Virus record (IMG/VR): IMGVR_UViG_3300028746_000015
Location: 21,921-85,920 of that record
Reading direction: 5' to 3' (one strand)
DNA from: a virus
DNA length: 64,000 nucleotides
Shown here: positions 51,745-59,381 of the stretch, in pieces
Layout: each line of letters starts with the position of its first letter
How positions within the stretch are numbered: the first letter of the stretch is position 1
The notes under the pieces: generated by a model
The model's database searches: none
What the model saw: the letters and a program-made list of their open reading frames with translations, nothing else
What the model was told of the DNA's origin: nothing
Program-made: the position numbers and the translations under genes

Positions 51745-52173
51745 TCATGCCATACATTCAATAGGTTTGGCGGGAGGTATATATACGAATCCTACAACCG
51801 GCGTTCTAAAAGCAGTAGGTAGTTCCTTCTTTTTCTCTCTGTTCATGCGCACCGGATCGAATCGGTGAACCTTCTTATGACAGCTAAGGCATAGTGGAAC
51901 TAAGTTCTGAGGGCAGTCGTGGCCTCCTCGCGATAAATAAACGATGTGGTGCCACTGATCGTACCCTTTCTTATCACAGCAATAGCATTTGATATAAGGG
52001 TTAGTGGCCGGTAGATGCTTGCGCTTGTAGTCCGCGTATCGTCCGCGCCGGAACTGTAAGGCCTGACCGGTCCACTCTCTGGGCGTACCTGCGCTTCCGT
52101 GTTTGCGCAGCCAGTCCAGTCGATCTTTGAGCTTTACTGAACTGTACTTCTTTTTGGGAAAACTTATCGCCAT
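51745..52173 (-). CDS. HNH endonuclease
   Basis: A 142-residue HNH nuclease: CYCCDKKGYDQWHHIVYLSRGGHDCPQNLVPLCLSCHKKVH contains the two CxxC zinc pairs and the catalytic HH. It has basic flanks. It could be a mobile HNH or a packaging-associated HNH, but it is not adjacent to the terminase. It is preceded by an unusually long leader (52174-52605). Confidence 0.8.
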   Translation of the reverse strand: MAISFPKKKYSSVKLKDRLDWLRKHGSAGTPREWTGQALQFRRGRYADYKRKHLPATNPYIKCYCCDKKGYDQWHHIVYLSRGGHDCPQNLVPLCLSCHKKVHRFDPVRMNREKKKELPTAFRTPVVGFVYIPPAKPIECMA

Positions 52174-52662
52174 TAGTCTATTCCTGCCCTAGGTACACAA
52201 GGGGCTTTCCTTCTGTGGTCTTCAGTATCCTGTTTCCTACCACCATCTTTGGTCATTGATTGACCGTGTGAAGGGGATAAGACATTGAACTGGCTTGTGC
52301 TATTGCTTGGCTCTGACGGAGGGTGACCTTCTGTTGCCCACTACGAAAGCTAGGGCACTGTATTTCACTCTGCTGGTATTAGGCTTTACTGATAACCGTT
52401 CCCAAACCCCTGTATTACACGATGTTTTTATACAATACCATTTGTTGACCTGGACGTTTGCCCCTCGAAGCGAATGCAAGTTACTGCAAACATGAGAACA
52501 TCTCACACCGGAGCCAGGAAAAACTGCTTTACGCAGAACATCGTTTTACATTGTCATACCGTACTGCTGTAGCTTTATCGAACAGACTGAAAGCTTGAGT
52601 TCTTAGCTTATCACACCAGTACGGGTTTTGTCAACACCTTTTTTGAATTATTTTCACTTTAT
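52174..52662 (-). other. Long noncoding leader with promoter
   Basis: No convincing gene in about 490 bases. On the minus strand TTGACA (52634-52629) with TAAGCT (52610-52605, 18 bp spacer) would give a roughly 430-nt leader before the HNH gene. Small inverted repeats (e.g. GGTCA-ATCAA-TGACC near 52250) are visible. It could hold a small RNA; no known class is recognised. Confidence 0.45.
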
Positions 52663-53094
52663 TTAGCGATGCTCTTTACTCAGGTCGTCGCACTCTTGGT
52701 TCATCTCTCGGTATACATGGTCGAAATGTACCGTAACCCCTTTAGCACGAATATTTATTAGCAACTCATTGGCTAGAACGTAACCCTCGTAGTAGAGCTT
52801 ATCTGAGGACGCACGCCACTTCCGGTTCATCACTTGGATGACGAGTTTGCTGTCCCCACGCACCTGAAGGAAGTCACCGCGATTGGCGACAGTCTCATAC
52901 GCGATCAATCCTTTCGCCAGAGCGACGAACTCGGCCAGGTTATTAGACATACCCGGTCCGGTTCCTATAACCCCATTACCTGTAGTGGGAGAGGCCGGAT
53001 TAGAGATATCGCGCAAGACGAATCCGTACGCCGCCGTACCGCCTGGGTTCTTGGGACCGCAGCTCCCGTCGAAGTTGAGTGTGTAGTTTGCCAT
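52663..53094 (-). CDS. rnhA: Ribonuclease HI
   Basis: Degrades RNA in RNA-DNA hybrids, for example primers, next to the polymerase gene. The 143-residue protein keeps the catalytic acids: D9 in NFDGSCGPKNPGG, E55 in NNLAEFVAL, D81 in RGDSKLVI, and Asp in ECDDLSK (136/137). This is the compact form without the basic handle. No obvious ribosome binding site precedes ATG 53094. Confidence 0.88.
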   Translation of the reverse strand: MANYTLNFDGSCGPKNPGGTAAYGFVLRDISNPASPTTGNGVIGTGPGMSNNLAEFVALAKGLIAYETVANRGDFLQVRGDSKLVIQVMNRKWRASSDKLYYEGYVLANELLINIRAKGVTVHFDHVYREMNQECDDLSKEHR

Positions 53095-53211
53095 TGAGAA
53101 ATACTAGCATACTTTTTCTAAATGGCAACAAAAAAATAGTTGCGATTGTGTCCTGTATTGCACATCTTTATTTTTGAGCAACGTGTCTACTCATTTCAAA
53201 GAGGTGTCATC

Positions 53212-53343
53212 GTGCTGAAAAAAACCATACTATACACAGCAATGCTGCTATGTCAGTCAATTATTCCCATCACTCGTGTACGCTTTAACCACATTGCCGA
53301 TGAGAGGTACTGCATAAGGCCTCCTAAAAACATCTTGACATGA
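53212..53343 (+). CDS. Possible small protein
   Basis: A 43-residue frame from GTG 53212 with AGAGG 8 bases upstream. The start MLKKTILYTAMLLCQSIIPI looks like a signal or membrane segment. It ends at the polymerase promoter. Weak evidence beyond the ribosome binding site. Confidence 0.35.
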   Translation: MLKKTILYTAMLLCQSIIPITRVRFNHIADERYCIRPPKNILT

Positions 53344-53363
53344 TTACTAACCTGTGGTAATCT
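53335..53363 (+). promoter_or_regulatory. Sigma-70-like promoter for the polymerase operon
   Basis: TTGACA (53335-53340), 17 bp, TAATCT (53358-53363), about 65 bp before the polymerase start. Confidence 0.75.
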
Positions 53364-53430
53364 ATTCTTAGTCTCCCGAGACCGGGGCCGGTACAGTGGC
53401 GTCGTAGGAGATTTGAAGTGAAGGGTATTC

Positions 53431-56121
53431 TTGAACGAAGTACAAGCTCTCACACCTGTAAACCTTGCAACATTGAATCCACCGTTGAAGATTACCCGTG
53501 TCACTAATGAGGCCGGTCTTTCACTACTTCAGGACTTTTTCAATAGGGTGAGAAAAGAACAAGGTGGCGTTATTGGGTTCGATATTGAAACGACTCCGAT
53601 GCGGGACTTTATCTTGCGAAAAATGCGTACGCTTCAGTTCGGTAATTCTTTCGAACAATACGTCGTTGACCTTCGTGCTTTCTGTGACGCAGAAGGTACA
53701 CACACTGCTGGGGATGTGCTAGCTGACGAGCAAGGTAAGTACGGCGTTAACCTTGGTCCGGGACTACAGAAGGTCCGCGACGTAATCGCTCCTATACTAT
53801 GCAGTAATGACTTCCTCAAGGTCGGCGTCATGCTGTCGTTCGAATATATGAATATGTACTGGCAGCTAGGCCTGCGTTCATATCACTTCTACGACTGCTC
53901 GATGGTAGAGAAAGTTATCTACGCAGGCGCGCTCTCACTAAAGCAGTACGGCAACTTCTCGATGGAATCGATGATGGAGCGGTACTTCCGCGTACAGATC
54001 GACAAGCAGTATCAGGAATCCTTCACGATGGACGCCGATCTGGATGATGATCAGATCATGTACGCTGCACTCGATACGCGTTTCCCTTTCTCTATCATGC
54101 GCGCACAGACTCTTATCCTGAAGGGTAAGACGTACGCACAAATGATTGCCAATGGCGAACCCGCTGCGGCCCTGAAGCACATCGACCCTCTAGTGACCGG
54201 AGACAACCTCCAGTGGATCGCGCAGATTGAGAACGACGCCATCGGTGCCTTCCAAGATATGCACGTCCACGGCGAGCGCCTTGATCAACCGCGCTGGCTC
54301 GCACGCGTACAGAAGTCTAAAGATAAACTCACTGAGCTTATCAAGTACACGCTCGATCCGATCTTCATTCCGTACGTCGGTGTGAAGACTGACATCATCA
54401 CTGAAGAGCAGATTCTCGAAGCCACGAACAAGTGGAAGAAGTTCAACGAGCTGTCCGATGAAGAACTCGCACTGAAGGCAGAAGCGCGCACAGCGAAGAA
54501 GGCCGGAAACATTGGCCTGTACAACCAACTCGTCGGTGAGATGAACGGTCTCGAATTAGCGCGCAAGACTGAAAAAGAAGTATGGAAGACCAAAGCTTCG
54601 GAGATGGGTAAGAAGCGCACGAAGATCAAGAACCTTGCAGCGCAATGCGAAGGCGACGCGCTGATCAACTACGGCAGCGACGCCCAACTCATGAAGATCA
54701 TCACTGGGATGAAGGGCCTTGGTACCGTCAAGGATTTGAAGGACGACACTCTAGAAAAGTTTTCACACAAAGCCGTGATGAAGGCTATTCAGGAATACCA
54801 CGGTCTTCAGAAAGAAATTGGAACGTACGGCGACCAGTGGGCTCAGCGTTGGGTCACGAAGCCTTGCAAAGAGGAAGGCTGGCTGCACCCGCTCGACGGG
54901 CGGCTGCACTGCGTCTTCAACCAGTACGATGCAGAGACAGGCCGGTCCAGCTCAGAGAAGCCGAACGGTCAGAACCTTCCCCAGGACAAAGAAGTCCGCG
55001 AATGCTTCATCGCTGACGATCCTGACGAATCGGTACGCATATCTGACTGCTGCAACGCTGACACTACGGACGAGGGTGGTCATTGCTTCGGTCCAACGGA
55101 TCAGTATAAAGTCTGGTGTACGAAATGCCAGAACGGATGCACGACTCACGCCGAAGACTACGTCATTGTCACGGCTGACATGTCCGGCGCAGAACTCCGC
55201 ATCATCGCGGAGCTGTCCGGCGACCAAGTCTGGATCGACGCCTTCAACGCCAACGAGGACGTTCACTCGGTCTGCACGCACTTCCTGTACGGTAAAATTT
55301 GGGAAGACGAAGCATTACCAGATTGCAAATACTTCAAGCTCGGCCCGAACGGTCTACCCCTGCATGAGAAGTGCAAATGCCCGAAGCACAACGAGCGCCG
55401 TAACGCGACCAAGGCCGTCAACTTCCTTCTAGCATACGGAGGCGGACCATCCACACTCGCGAAGCGTCTAGGCTGCTCTCAGGACGAAGCTGCTGACATC
55501 ATGTTCCGTCACAGCCAAGCATTTGCTGCTGTGTGGGCATACCTGGAGAAGTCCGGCAAGGACGCGGCTGTGTTGAGCAAGTCATTCGACATGTTCGGTC
55601 GGCGCAGGTTGTTCCCTAAGCCTACGAATGCGCGCGCAATCGCCTATGCCAAGCAGGACATCGAAGAGAAGCTTAGACTCGATCCGGCTGTCGCTGAGAA
55701 GAATGTAGAGACTTACTTCTTCATGCACGGTGTCAAACCAAGCGGGGATGACCTGTGGAACCTCACGCACAGGCAACCGAACAGCGGCGAAGTCGCCCGA
55801 GCGTATAAAGGCCTGTCCGGTTCCATTCAGCGTCAGGGAAAGAATCACGCAATTCAAGGAACCAACGCAACTATCGCGAAGCTCGCAATGGGTTGCGGAT
55901 TCGACAAGGATGGGGTACCTTACCTCTGGCACACACTGCCGAAGTACAAAGCGAAGATCATCAAGTTCGTCCACGACGAGTTGGTGTTCCAATGCCCGGC
56001 GCGGTACAAGGAAGAAGTCAAGGCTCTCGTCAAAGACGCATTCAAGCGTGCGGCGGCGGCGGTCATGACATTGGTAGTTATGGAGAGTGAAGCGAATGCC
56101 GAGACTTACTGGAGCAAGTAA
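53431..56121 (+). CDS. Family A DNA polymerase with 3'-5' exonuclease domain
   Basis: The replicative polymerase, 896 residues. The start is TTG 53431: a TGA lies four codons upstream and GAAGGG is 5 bases before. Exonuclease motif I is GFDIETT (D51, E53). Polymerase motifs: TGRSSSEKPNGQNLPQ; motif A VTADMSGAELRI (D583); motif B RRNATKAVNFLLAYG; motif C FVHDELVF (H848-E850). Two cysteine clusters interrupt the fold: about 45 residues from DCCNADTTDEGGHC to CTKCQNGC (540-575) before motif A, and KCKCPKHNE just before motif B. The C-terminus overlaps the next gene. Confidence 0.93.
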   Translation: MNEVQALTPVNLATLNPPLKITRVTNEAGLSLLQDFFNRVRKEQGGVIGFDIETTPMRDFILRKMRTLQFGNSFEQYVVDLRAFCDAEGTHTAGDVLADEQGKYGVNLGPGLQKVRDVIAPILCSNDFLKVGVMLSFEYMNMYWQLGLRSYHFYDCSMVEKVIYAGALSLKQYGNFSMESMMERYFRVQIDKQYQESFTMDADLDDDQIMYAALDTRFPFSIMRAQTLILKGKTYAQMIANGEPAAALKHIDPLVTGDNLQWIAQIENDAIGAFQDMHVHGERLDQPRWLARVQKSKDKLTELIKYTLDPIFIPYVGVKTDIITEEQILEATNKWKKFNELSDEELALKAEARTAKKAGNIGLYNQLVGEMNGLELARKTEKEVWKTKASEMGKKRTKIKNLAAQCEGDALINYGSDAQLMKIITGMKGLGTVKDLKDDTLEKFSHKAVMKAIQEYHGLQKEIGTYGDQWAQRWVTKPCKEEGWLHPLDGRLHCVFNQYDAETGRSSSEKPNGQNLPQDKEVRECFIADDPDESVRISDCCNADTTDEGGHCFGPTDQYKVWCTKCQNGCTTHAEDYVIVTADMSGAELRIIAELSGDQVWIDAFNANEDVHSVCTHFLYGKIWEDEALPDCKYFKLGPNGLPLHEKCKCPKHNERRNATKAVNFLLAYGGGPSTLAKRLGCSQDEAADIMFRHSQAFAAVWAYLEKSGKDAAVLSKSFDMFGRRRLFPKPTNARAIAYAKQDIEEKLRLDPAVAEKNVETYFFMHGVKPSGDDLWNLTHRQPNSGEVARAYKGLSGSIQRQGKNHAIQGTNATIAKLAMGCGFDKDGVPYLWHTLPKYKAKIIKFVHDELVFQCPARYKEEVKALVKDAFKRAAAAVMTLVVMESEANAETYWSK

Positions 56122-56566
56122 ACCTGACGCACCCGAGTTTAGGGACTACCCAGGTCACCGTGTAGCACTGTTAGAAATTGAACCCTATGGTGGAAGCATC
56201 GTACTCCACCTGTGTGAAGACATACGCGCGGCATTCGAAGAATCCGGCCTGAAGGGAGACTTAGCCTCCGTGGCCGAAGCCTTCACTTGGATGAGCTCTG
56301 CGCGTATGGACGTACACGTATTCTATCCTGAGGGACCCACGGTCGGCACCATAGCGCACGAATCGCTGCATGCCGTTACCGAGGTGCTTACTAAAGCTGG
56401 CATCGAGTTTTGTGACCACACAGAGGAGGTATGGGCCTACCATCTGCAAAATGTCTGTGACCACACTATAGATTTCGCGATGGAAGTAAAAAATATTGTG
56501 AAAAATAAGGCCTTGACAAAAAATAAACCTGCGCGTAGAGTCAAGACATCAGCAACACAGGCATAA
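56096..56566 (+). CDS. HExxH-containing protein
   Basis: The ATG at 56096 (GGAG 9 bases upstream) is preferred over GTG 56087; 156 residues. TIAHESLHAVTEVL holds HESLH (88-92), the zinc-metalloprotease motif, and EEVWAYHLQNVCDH downstream could give the third ligand. The Lys-rich tail is disordered. It overlaps the polymerase end. Protease activity is an inference. Confidence 0.6.
   Translation: MPRLTGASKPDAPEFRDYPGHRVALLEIEPYGGSIVLHLCEDIRAAFEESGLKGDLASVAEAFTWMSSARMDVHVFYPEGPTVGTIAHESLHAVTEVLTKAGIEFCDHTEEVWAYHLQNVCDHTIDFAMEVKNIVKNKALTKNKPARRVKTSATQA
56513..56541 (+). promoter_or_regulatory. Sigma-70-like promoter
   Basis: TTGACA (56513-56518), 17 bp, TAGAGT (56536-56541), inside the end of the HExxH gene and about 50 bp before the small gene at 56590. 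Confidence 0.75.
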
Positions 56567-56589
56567 CCCAAACAACCAACAGGAGAAAC

Positions 56590-56742
56590 ATGGAAGACTA
56601 CTTCGACGCGCCAATCGTCCCTCTCGCACAAGCACTCGAAAACAGCCGGATCATGGGTGACTATTACCGAGACCTCGCCAACAACTACGACGATTACACG
56701 ACAGGTAAAAGGGCGTGGCCGTATCAGCCCAGCCTGAATTAG
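56590..56742 (+). CDS. Small acidic hypothetical protein
   Basis: A 50-residue frame with CAGGAGAAAC before its ATG. Rich in Asp, Tyr and Asn (MEDYFDAPIVPLAQALEN, YYRDLANNYDDYTTG). It has its own promoter and is followed within two bases by the next one, so it is a separate small early-type gene. Confidence 0.65.
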   Translation: MEDYFDAPIVPLAQALENSRIMGDYYRDLANNYDDYTTGKRAWPYQPSLN

Positions 56743-56743
56743 C

Positions 56744-56772
56744 TTGACAAAGGAAAGTAACTTAGGTATGAT
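56744..56772 (+). promoter_or_regulatory. Promoter, near-leaderless
   Basis: TTGACA (56744-56749), 17 bp, TATGAT (56767-56772). The -10 ends 10 bp before ATG 56783. Confidence 0.75.
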
Positions 56773-56782
56773 TGAGAAATCA

Positions 56783-57094
56783 ATGGCATTCGAGAAAGTA
56801 GACAGGACGTTTTGGCAGGGAACACTATTCAACTACCAAGACTTAGGACCGGCAATCAAAGGCGGGAAGACCCACAAATTTAGGGTTATATCCCGCAAGC
56901 GCAGAGATGTGGGTACCCATGTTGGTTATATTCGATGGGCCAACCCTTCAAACTGCATGTCCTTCTACCCGCTCGTGCCTATGCTTTCACCGACCGATAT
57001 GGAAGAGCTAGCAGCATTCTCAAAAGAGCGTACCGATACGCATCTGGCAACCACGGACTACGGGGCGGGAAGACCGCCAGGGAGAAAGAAGTAA
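56783..57094 (+). CDS. Hypothetical protein
   Basis: The ATG at 56783 is chosen because the frame upstream is occupied by the promoter; no Shine-Dalgarno is visible. The 103-residue basic product has KTHKFRVISRKRRDVGTHVGYIRW and a tail GRPPGRKK, suggestive of a nucleic-acid-binding fold. The stop overlaps the next ATG (TAATG). Function unknown. Confidence 0.6.
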   Translation: MAFEKVDRTFWQGTLFNYQDLGPAIKGGKTHKFRVISRKRRDVGTHVGYIRWANPSNCMSFYPLVPMLSPTDMEELAAFSKERTDTHLATTDYGAGRPPGRKK

Positions 57095-57225
57095 TGGGAA
57101 TAGGATTGATCCTGCTCTTTGGTCTTGCACTGTATTTAAAAAAGCGCAAGAAAGACCTTGACACACCAACCAGACTTGAAGTAAGGTATACAGAAGACAT
57201 CTCGGACAAAACACTCGTCCGGTAA
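57094..57225 (+). CDS. Small membrane protein
   Basis: A 43-residue frame from ATG 57094: one membrane helix (MGIGLILLFGLALYLKKRKK) and a charged tail. Its end contains the promoter for the tmRNA. Function unknown. Confidence 0.5.
   Translation: MGIGLILLFGLALYLKKRKKDLDTPTRLEVRYTEDISDKTLVR
57158..57187 (+). promoter_or_regulatory. Promoter upstream of the tmRNA
   Basis: TTGACA (57158-57163) with TAAGGT (57182-57187) at 18 bp. It is the only candidate ahead of the tmRNA, about 120 bp upstream of its 5' end. Confidence 0.5.
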
Positions 57226-57312
57226 CACACGTAGAAGGTTGCTTGTTATTGTCGGCGGACGCGAGGGCAGAACTCGCCACCTCCACCATAAATTGATCTT
57301 GATTCGATTATG

Positions 57313-57767
57313 GGGGTGACTCAGTTTCGACGGCGGCTGATAGTGGGTACAACTTGCGTGTCGGGAATTTGTTAGCTTCGCCCGTAAAAAGAAACTCGCA
57401 AAAAGAAATGTCACGAACAATGACGAAATGGCTTCGATCCGCAACATGGTGATGTTCCCCTCGGCTTCGGCTGGGCACGACATCGACACCAAGGTGCGAG
57501 TAGCCGATCTGGTTGCAGCCTAAGCTGCTAAGGTAGTCCCTGCCTCACAGGGACACACATTGAAGTCTAGACCCGCCTCCTAAAAAGAGCAATCTCCGGT
57601 GCCATCGTGCTCGGAAGTAATGGCGCACTCCATCCCTAAGCTGAGACCCAGTAAGGGCGCTGAGAAGGTGTGCGGCGGTAGTCGGGCATTTGCAGCAATG
57701 GGAACGGCTGGCCAGTTAGTTCGGGGCACCCAAGGGGCGGGTTCAGGCGGGTTTCGCCGCTCCACCA
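57313..57767 (+). ncRNA. ssrA: Phage tmRNA (one-piece)
   Basis: tmRNA rescues stalled ribosomes by acting as tRNA and mRNA. The 5' end GGGGTGACTCAGTTTCGACGG and 3' end CGCTCCACCA pair (GGGGTG/CGCTCC) into an acceptor stem with encoded CCA. CCCGTAAAAAG...CTCGCAAAAAG and the upstream A-rich segment align by eye with E. coli ssrA around the resume point. The tag frame ends VADLVAA with stop TAA (57521-57523) in the loop of hairpin GCAGC-CTAA-GCTGC, as P5 requires. If resume is ACG 57413, the tag is 36 residues, unusually long. GTCCCTG/CAGGGAC follows as a pseudoknot-type stem. The T arm is not canonical (GGCGGGTT is duplicated). Confidence 0.85.
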
Positions 57768-57802
57768 AATTGAAACAAATACGTAACAAGAATCGAGAAA
57801 CT

Positions 57803-58423
57803 ATGACACCGAACATTCATTTCACCAGCGACGAACATTTCGGACATCGAAACGTAATGCTCGGCTTTCTAGATCACAAGACCGGTCTACCAACCTCAAA
57901 GCCTCGTCCCTGGGGGACTCTCGAAGAGATGACTGAGGGAATGATCGACCGGCACAATTATGTCGTCAAGTCCGGTGACCTCGTGTACCATTTGGGAGAC
58001 GCTTTTTGGAGAACTTTTGGCGTCGACAATGCAATTGAAGTCATGCAACGTCTAAACGGGAACCACTACTACATCTTCGGCAACCATGAAGAGTTGTTTG
58101 AAGAGGCTGGGCGTTCGGTGACTCTCAAGCATCAGTTTGTGTGGTTGAAGGATCGTGCGAAGCTAAAGGTTCAGCTCGATCCTACGAAGTCCAAGAAGCA
58201 GATGATCGTGCTCGATCACTTTGCCGGGCGTGTGTGGGATAAGTCTCATAGCGGATCGTGGCAGTTATATGGCCACAGTCACGGCGCTCTACCTGAGCAG
58301 GACGACCTCCTGTCGTTCGACGTAGGAGTCGATGCAAACAACTGGTATCCGGTATCCATCGAAGAGGTGGCGCAGCGGATGTCTCTCAAGGGAAAGCCGA
58401 ATCGTTTCGGCCAACACGGATAA
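57803..58423 (+). CDS. Metallophosphoesterase
   Basis: From ATG 57803 (206 residues); the open frame continues upstream into the tmRNA and that part is not coding. Motifs: FTSDEHFGHRN (7-17), GDLVYHLGDAFW, FGNHEEL, VLDHFAG and LYGHSHGA. This is the small phage calcineurin-like phosphoesterase type, the third such enzyme in the window. Substrate unknown. Confidence 0.85.
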   Translation: MTPNIHFTSDEHFGHRNVMLGFLDHKTGLPTSKPRPWGTLEEMTEGMIDRHNYVVKSGDLVYHLGDAFWRTFGVDNAIEVMQRLNGNHYYIFGNHEELFEEAGRSVTLKHQFVWLKDRAKLKVQLDPTKSKKQMIVLDHFAGRVWDKSHSGSWQLYGHSHGALPEQDDLLSFDVGVDANNWYPVSIEEVAQRMSLKGKPNRFGQHG

Positions 58424-58432
58424 GGATCAGGC

Positions 58433-59116
58433 GTGGCTTATAAAGGTATAGGAGAATCGGTAGCGGCTTTGAAGAAGGTCACAGGTACCGACTTAGATCA
58501 CCTAAAAGCCACGCCTATTTCTCTCGAAGAGTTCAAAGCTAAACAGGCCGCTAACCAGCATCTTGTAACTCCGGTGTTCAAGCCTAAGTCACCACAATGG
58601 ATACAACCGGGGTCGTACAAATCCAGCAAGCCACAAATGTTCATTCTTCCGAAAAAGGAAGCTCCACCAAAAGAACATATCGGAGATTGGGAAAGAGCAA
58701 TGCCACCTGAAGGAACCGCAGTAGACTACATCCTCGACGGCATCACGACAAAGCTAGGGGTATCTACGCCGCCCAAGCTCGTGCATGAGTGCCATCCCGG
58801 TCTGATGGATCGTGTATCGATGGCGACGAACGATAACGTTCAACTTCAGAATCGTTCCATGCACTATGGCTCTTCGTTCGACTACCGACTATACTGCGAC
58901 CGCTGCAAGCAAACTCAGGTTCTTCTCACGACGCAAGTCAATCACGTCGAAGACCCCGACGACGCTATAGTAGCCTTCTGCATGGCTCACCAGCACAACG
59001 GAAAAGCAAATAACGCGTTGAAGGTGCTGTCGGCCTTTGCAAACGTATCGTATTCGGAGGCGGGTTCGTTGGAGCCAAAAGCTACGCGTAAATTCCGCGA
59101 TGATGGAGATGAATGA
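58433..59116 (+). CDS. Hypothetical protein with FRDD-type tail
   Basis: A 227-residue protein from GTG 58433 with AAGGA upstream. The first 90 residues are Pro/Lys-rich. The later part has LVHECHPGLMDR and LYCDRCKQTQVL, a possible zinc site. It ends TRKFRDDGDE, related to the ends of the next two genes. No function recognised. Confidence 0.6.
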   Translation: MAYKGIGESVAALKKVTGTDLDHLKATPISLEEFKAKQAANQHLVTPVFKPKSPQWIQPGSYKSSKPQMFILPKKEAPPKEHIGDWERAMPPEGTAVDYILDGITTKLGVSTPPKLVHECHPGLMDRVSMATNDNVQLQNRSMHYGSSFDYRLYCDRCKQTQVLLTTQVNHVEDPDDAIVAFCMAHQHNGKANNALKVLSAFANVSYSEAGSLEPKATRKFRDDGDE

Positions 59117-59381
59117 TATCCTCTCTTATGAGCCTCTTGAACCAGGGTTTCTCACCGTTGCCGAACGAGCCAAAAGAGCCCGAGTCAGTGAAGCAAACGC
59201 TAGGGCCAAGTTCGTTGGAGAAGCTAGAACCTACCTCAGTCTCCAAACTAGCATCTACGACTTGCCCATCCATGGGCTTGTACGTCCCGTTGGATATAAA
59301 TTCAGACCCTTTATGGAAGCCGTGGCCGAGCAGTCCAATAAATCCAAACTACGTTTTAGACTATTCCGAGATGAAGACTAA
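59109..59381 (+). CDS. Small protein with FRDED tail
   Basis: A 90-residue frame (ATG 59109, overlapping the previous gene by 8 bases) with a basic helix EPGFLTVAERAKRARVSEANARAKF and the end RFRLFRDED. The codons favour purine-first positions more than the competing frame on the same strand, and the C-terminus matches its neighbours. A longer gene starting at ATG 59113 in another frame would exclude or overlap it. Confidence 0.5.
   Translation: MNDILSYEPLEPGFLTVAERAKRARVSEANARAKFVGEARTYLSLQTSIYDLPIHGLVRPVGYKFRPFMEAVAEQSNKSKLRFRLFRDED

Noticed and set aside
53140-53211. N-terminal extension of the small frame ending at 53343
   Set aside because: No ribosome site; if the gene is real, GTG 53212 with AGAGG is the better start.
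57599-57802. Upstream extension of the metallophosphoesterase frame
   Set aside because: It lies inside the tmRNA 3' half and has no ribosome binding site; the enzyme motifs begin right after ATG 57803.
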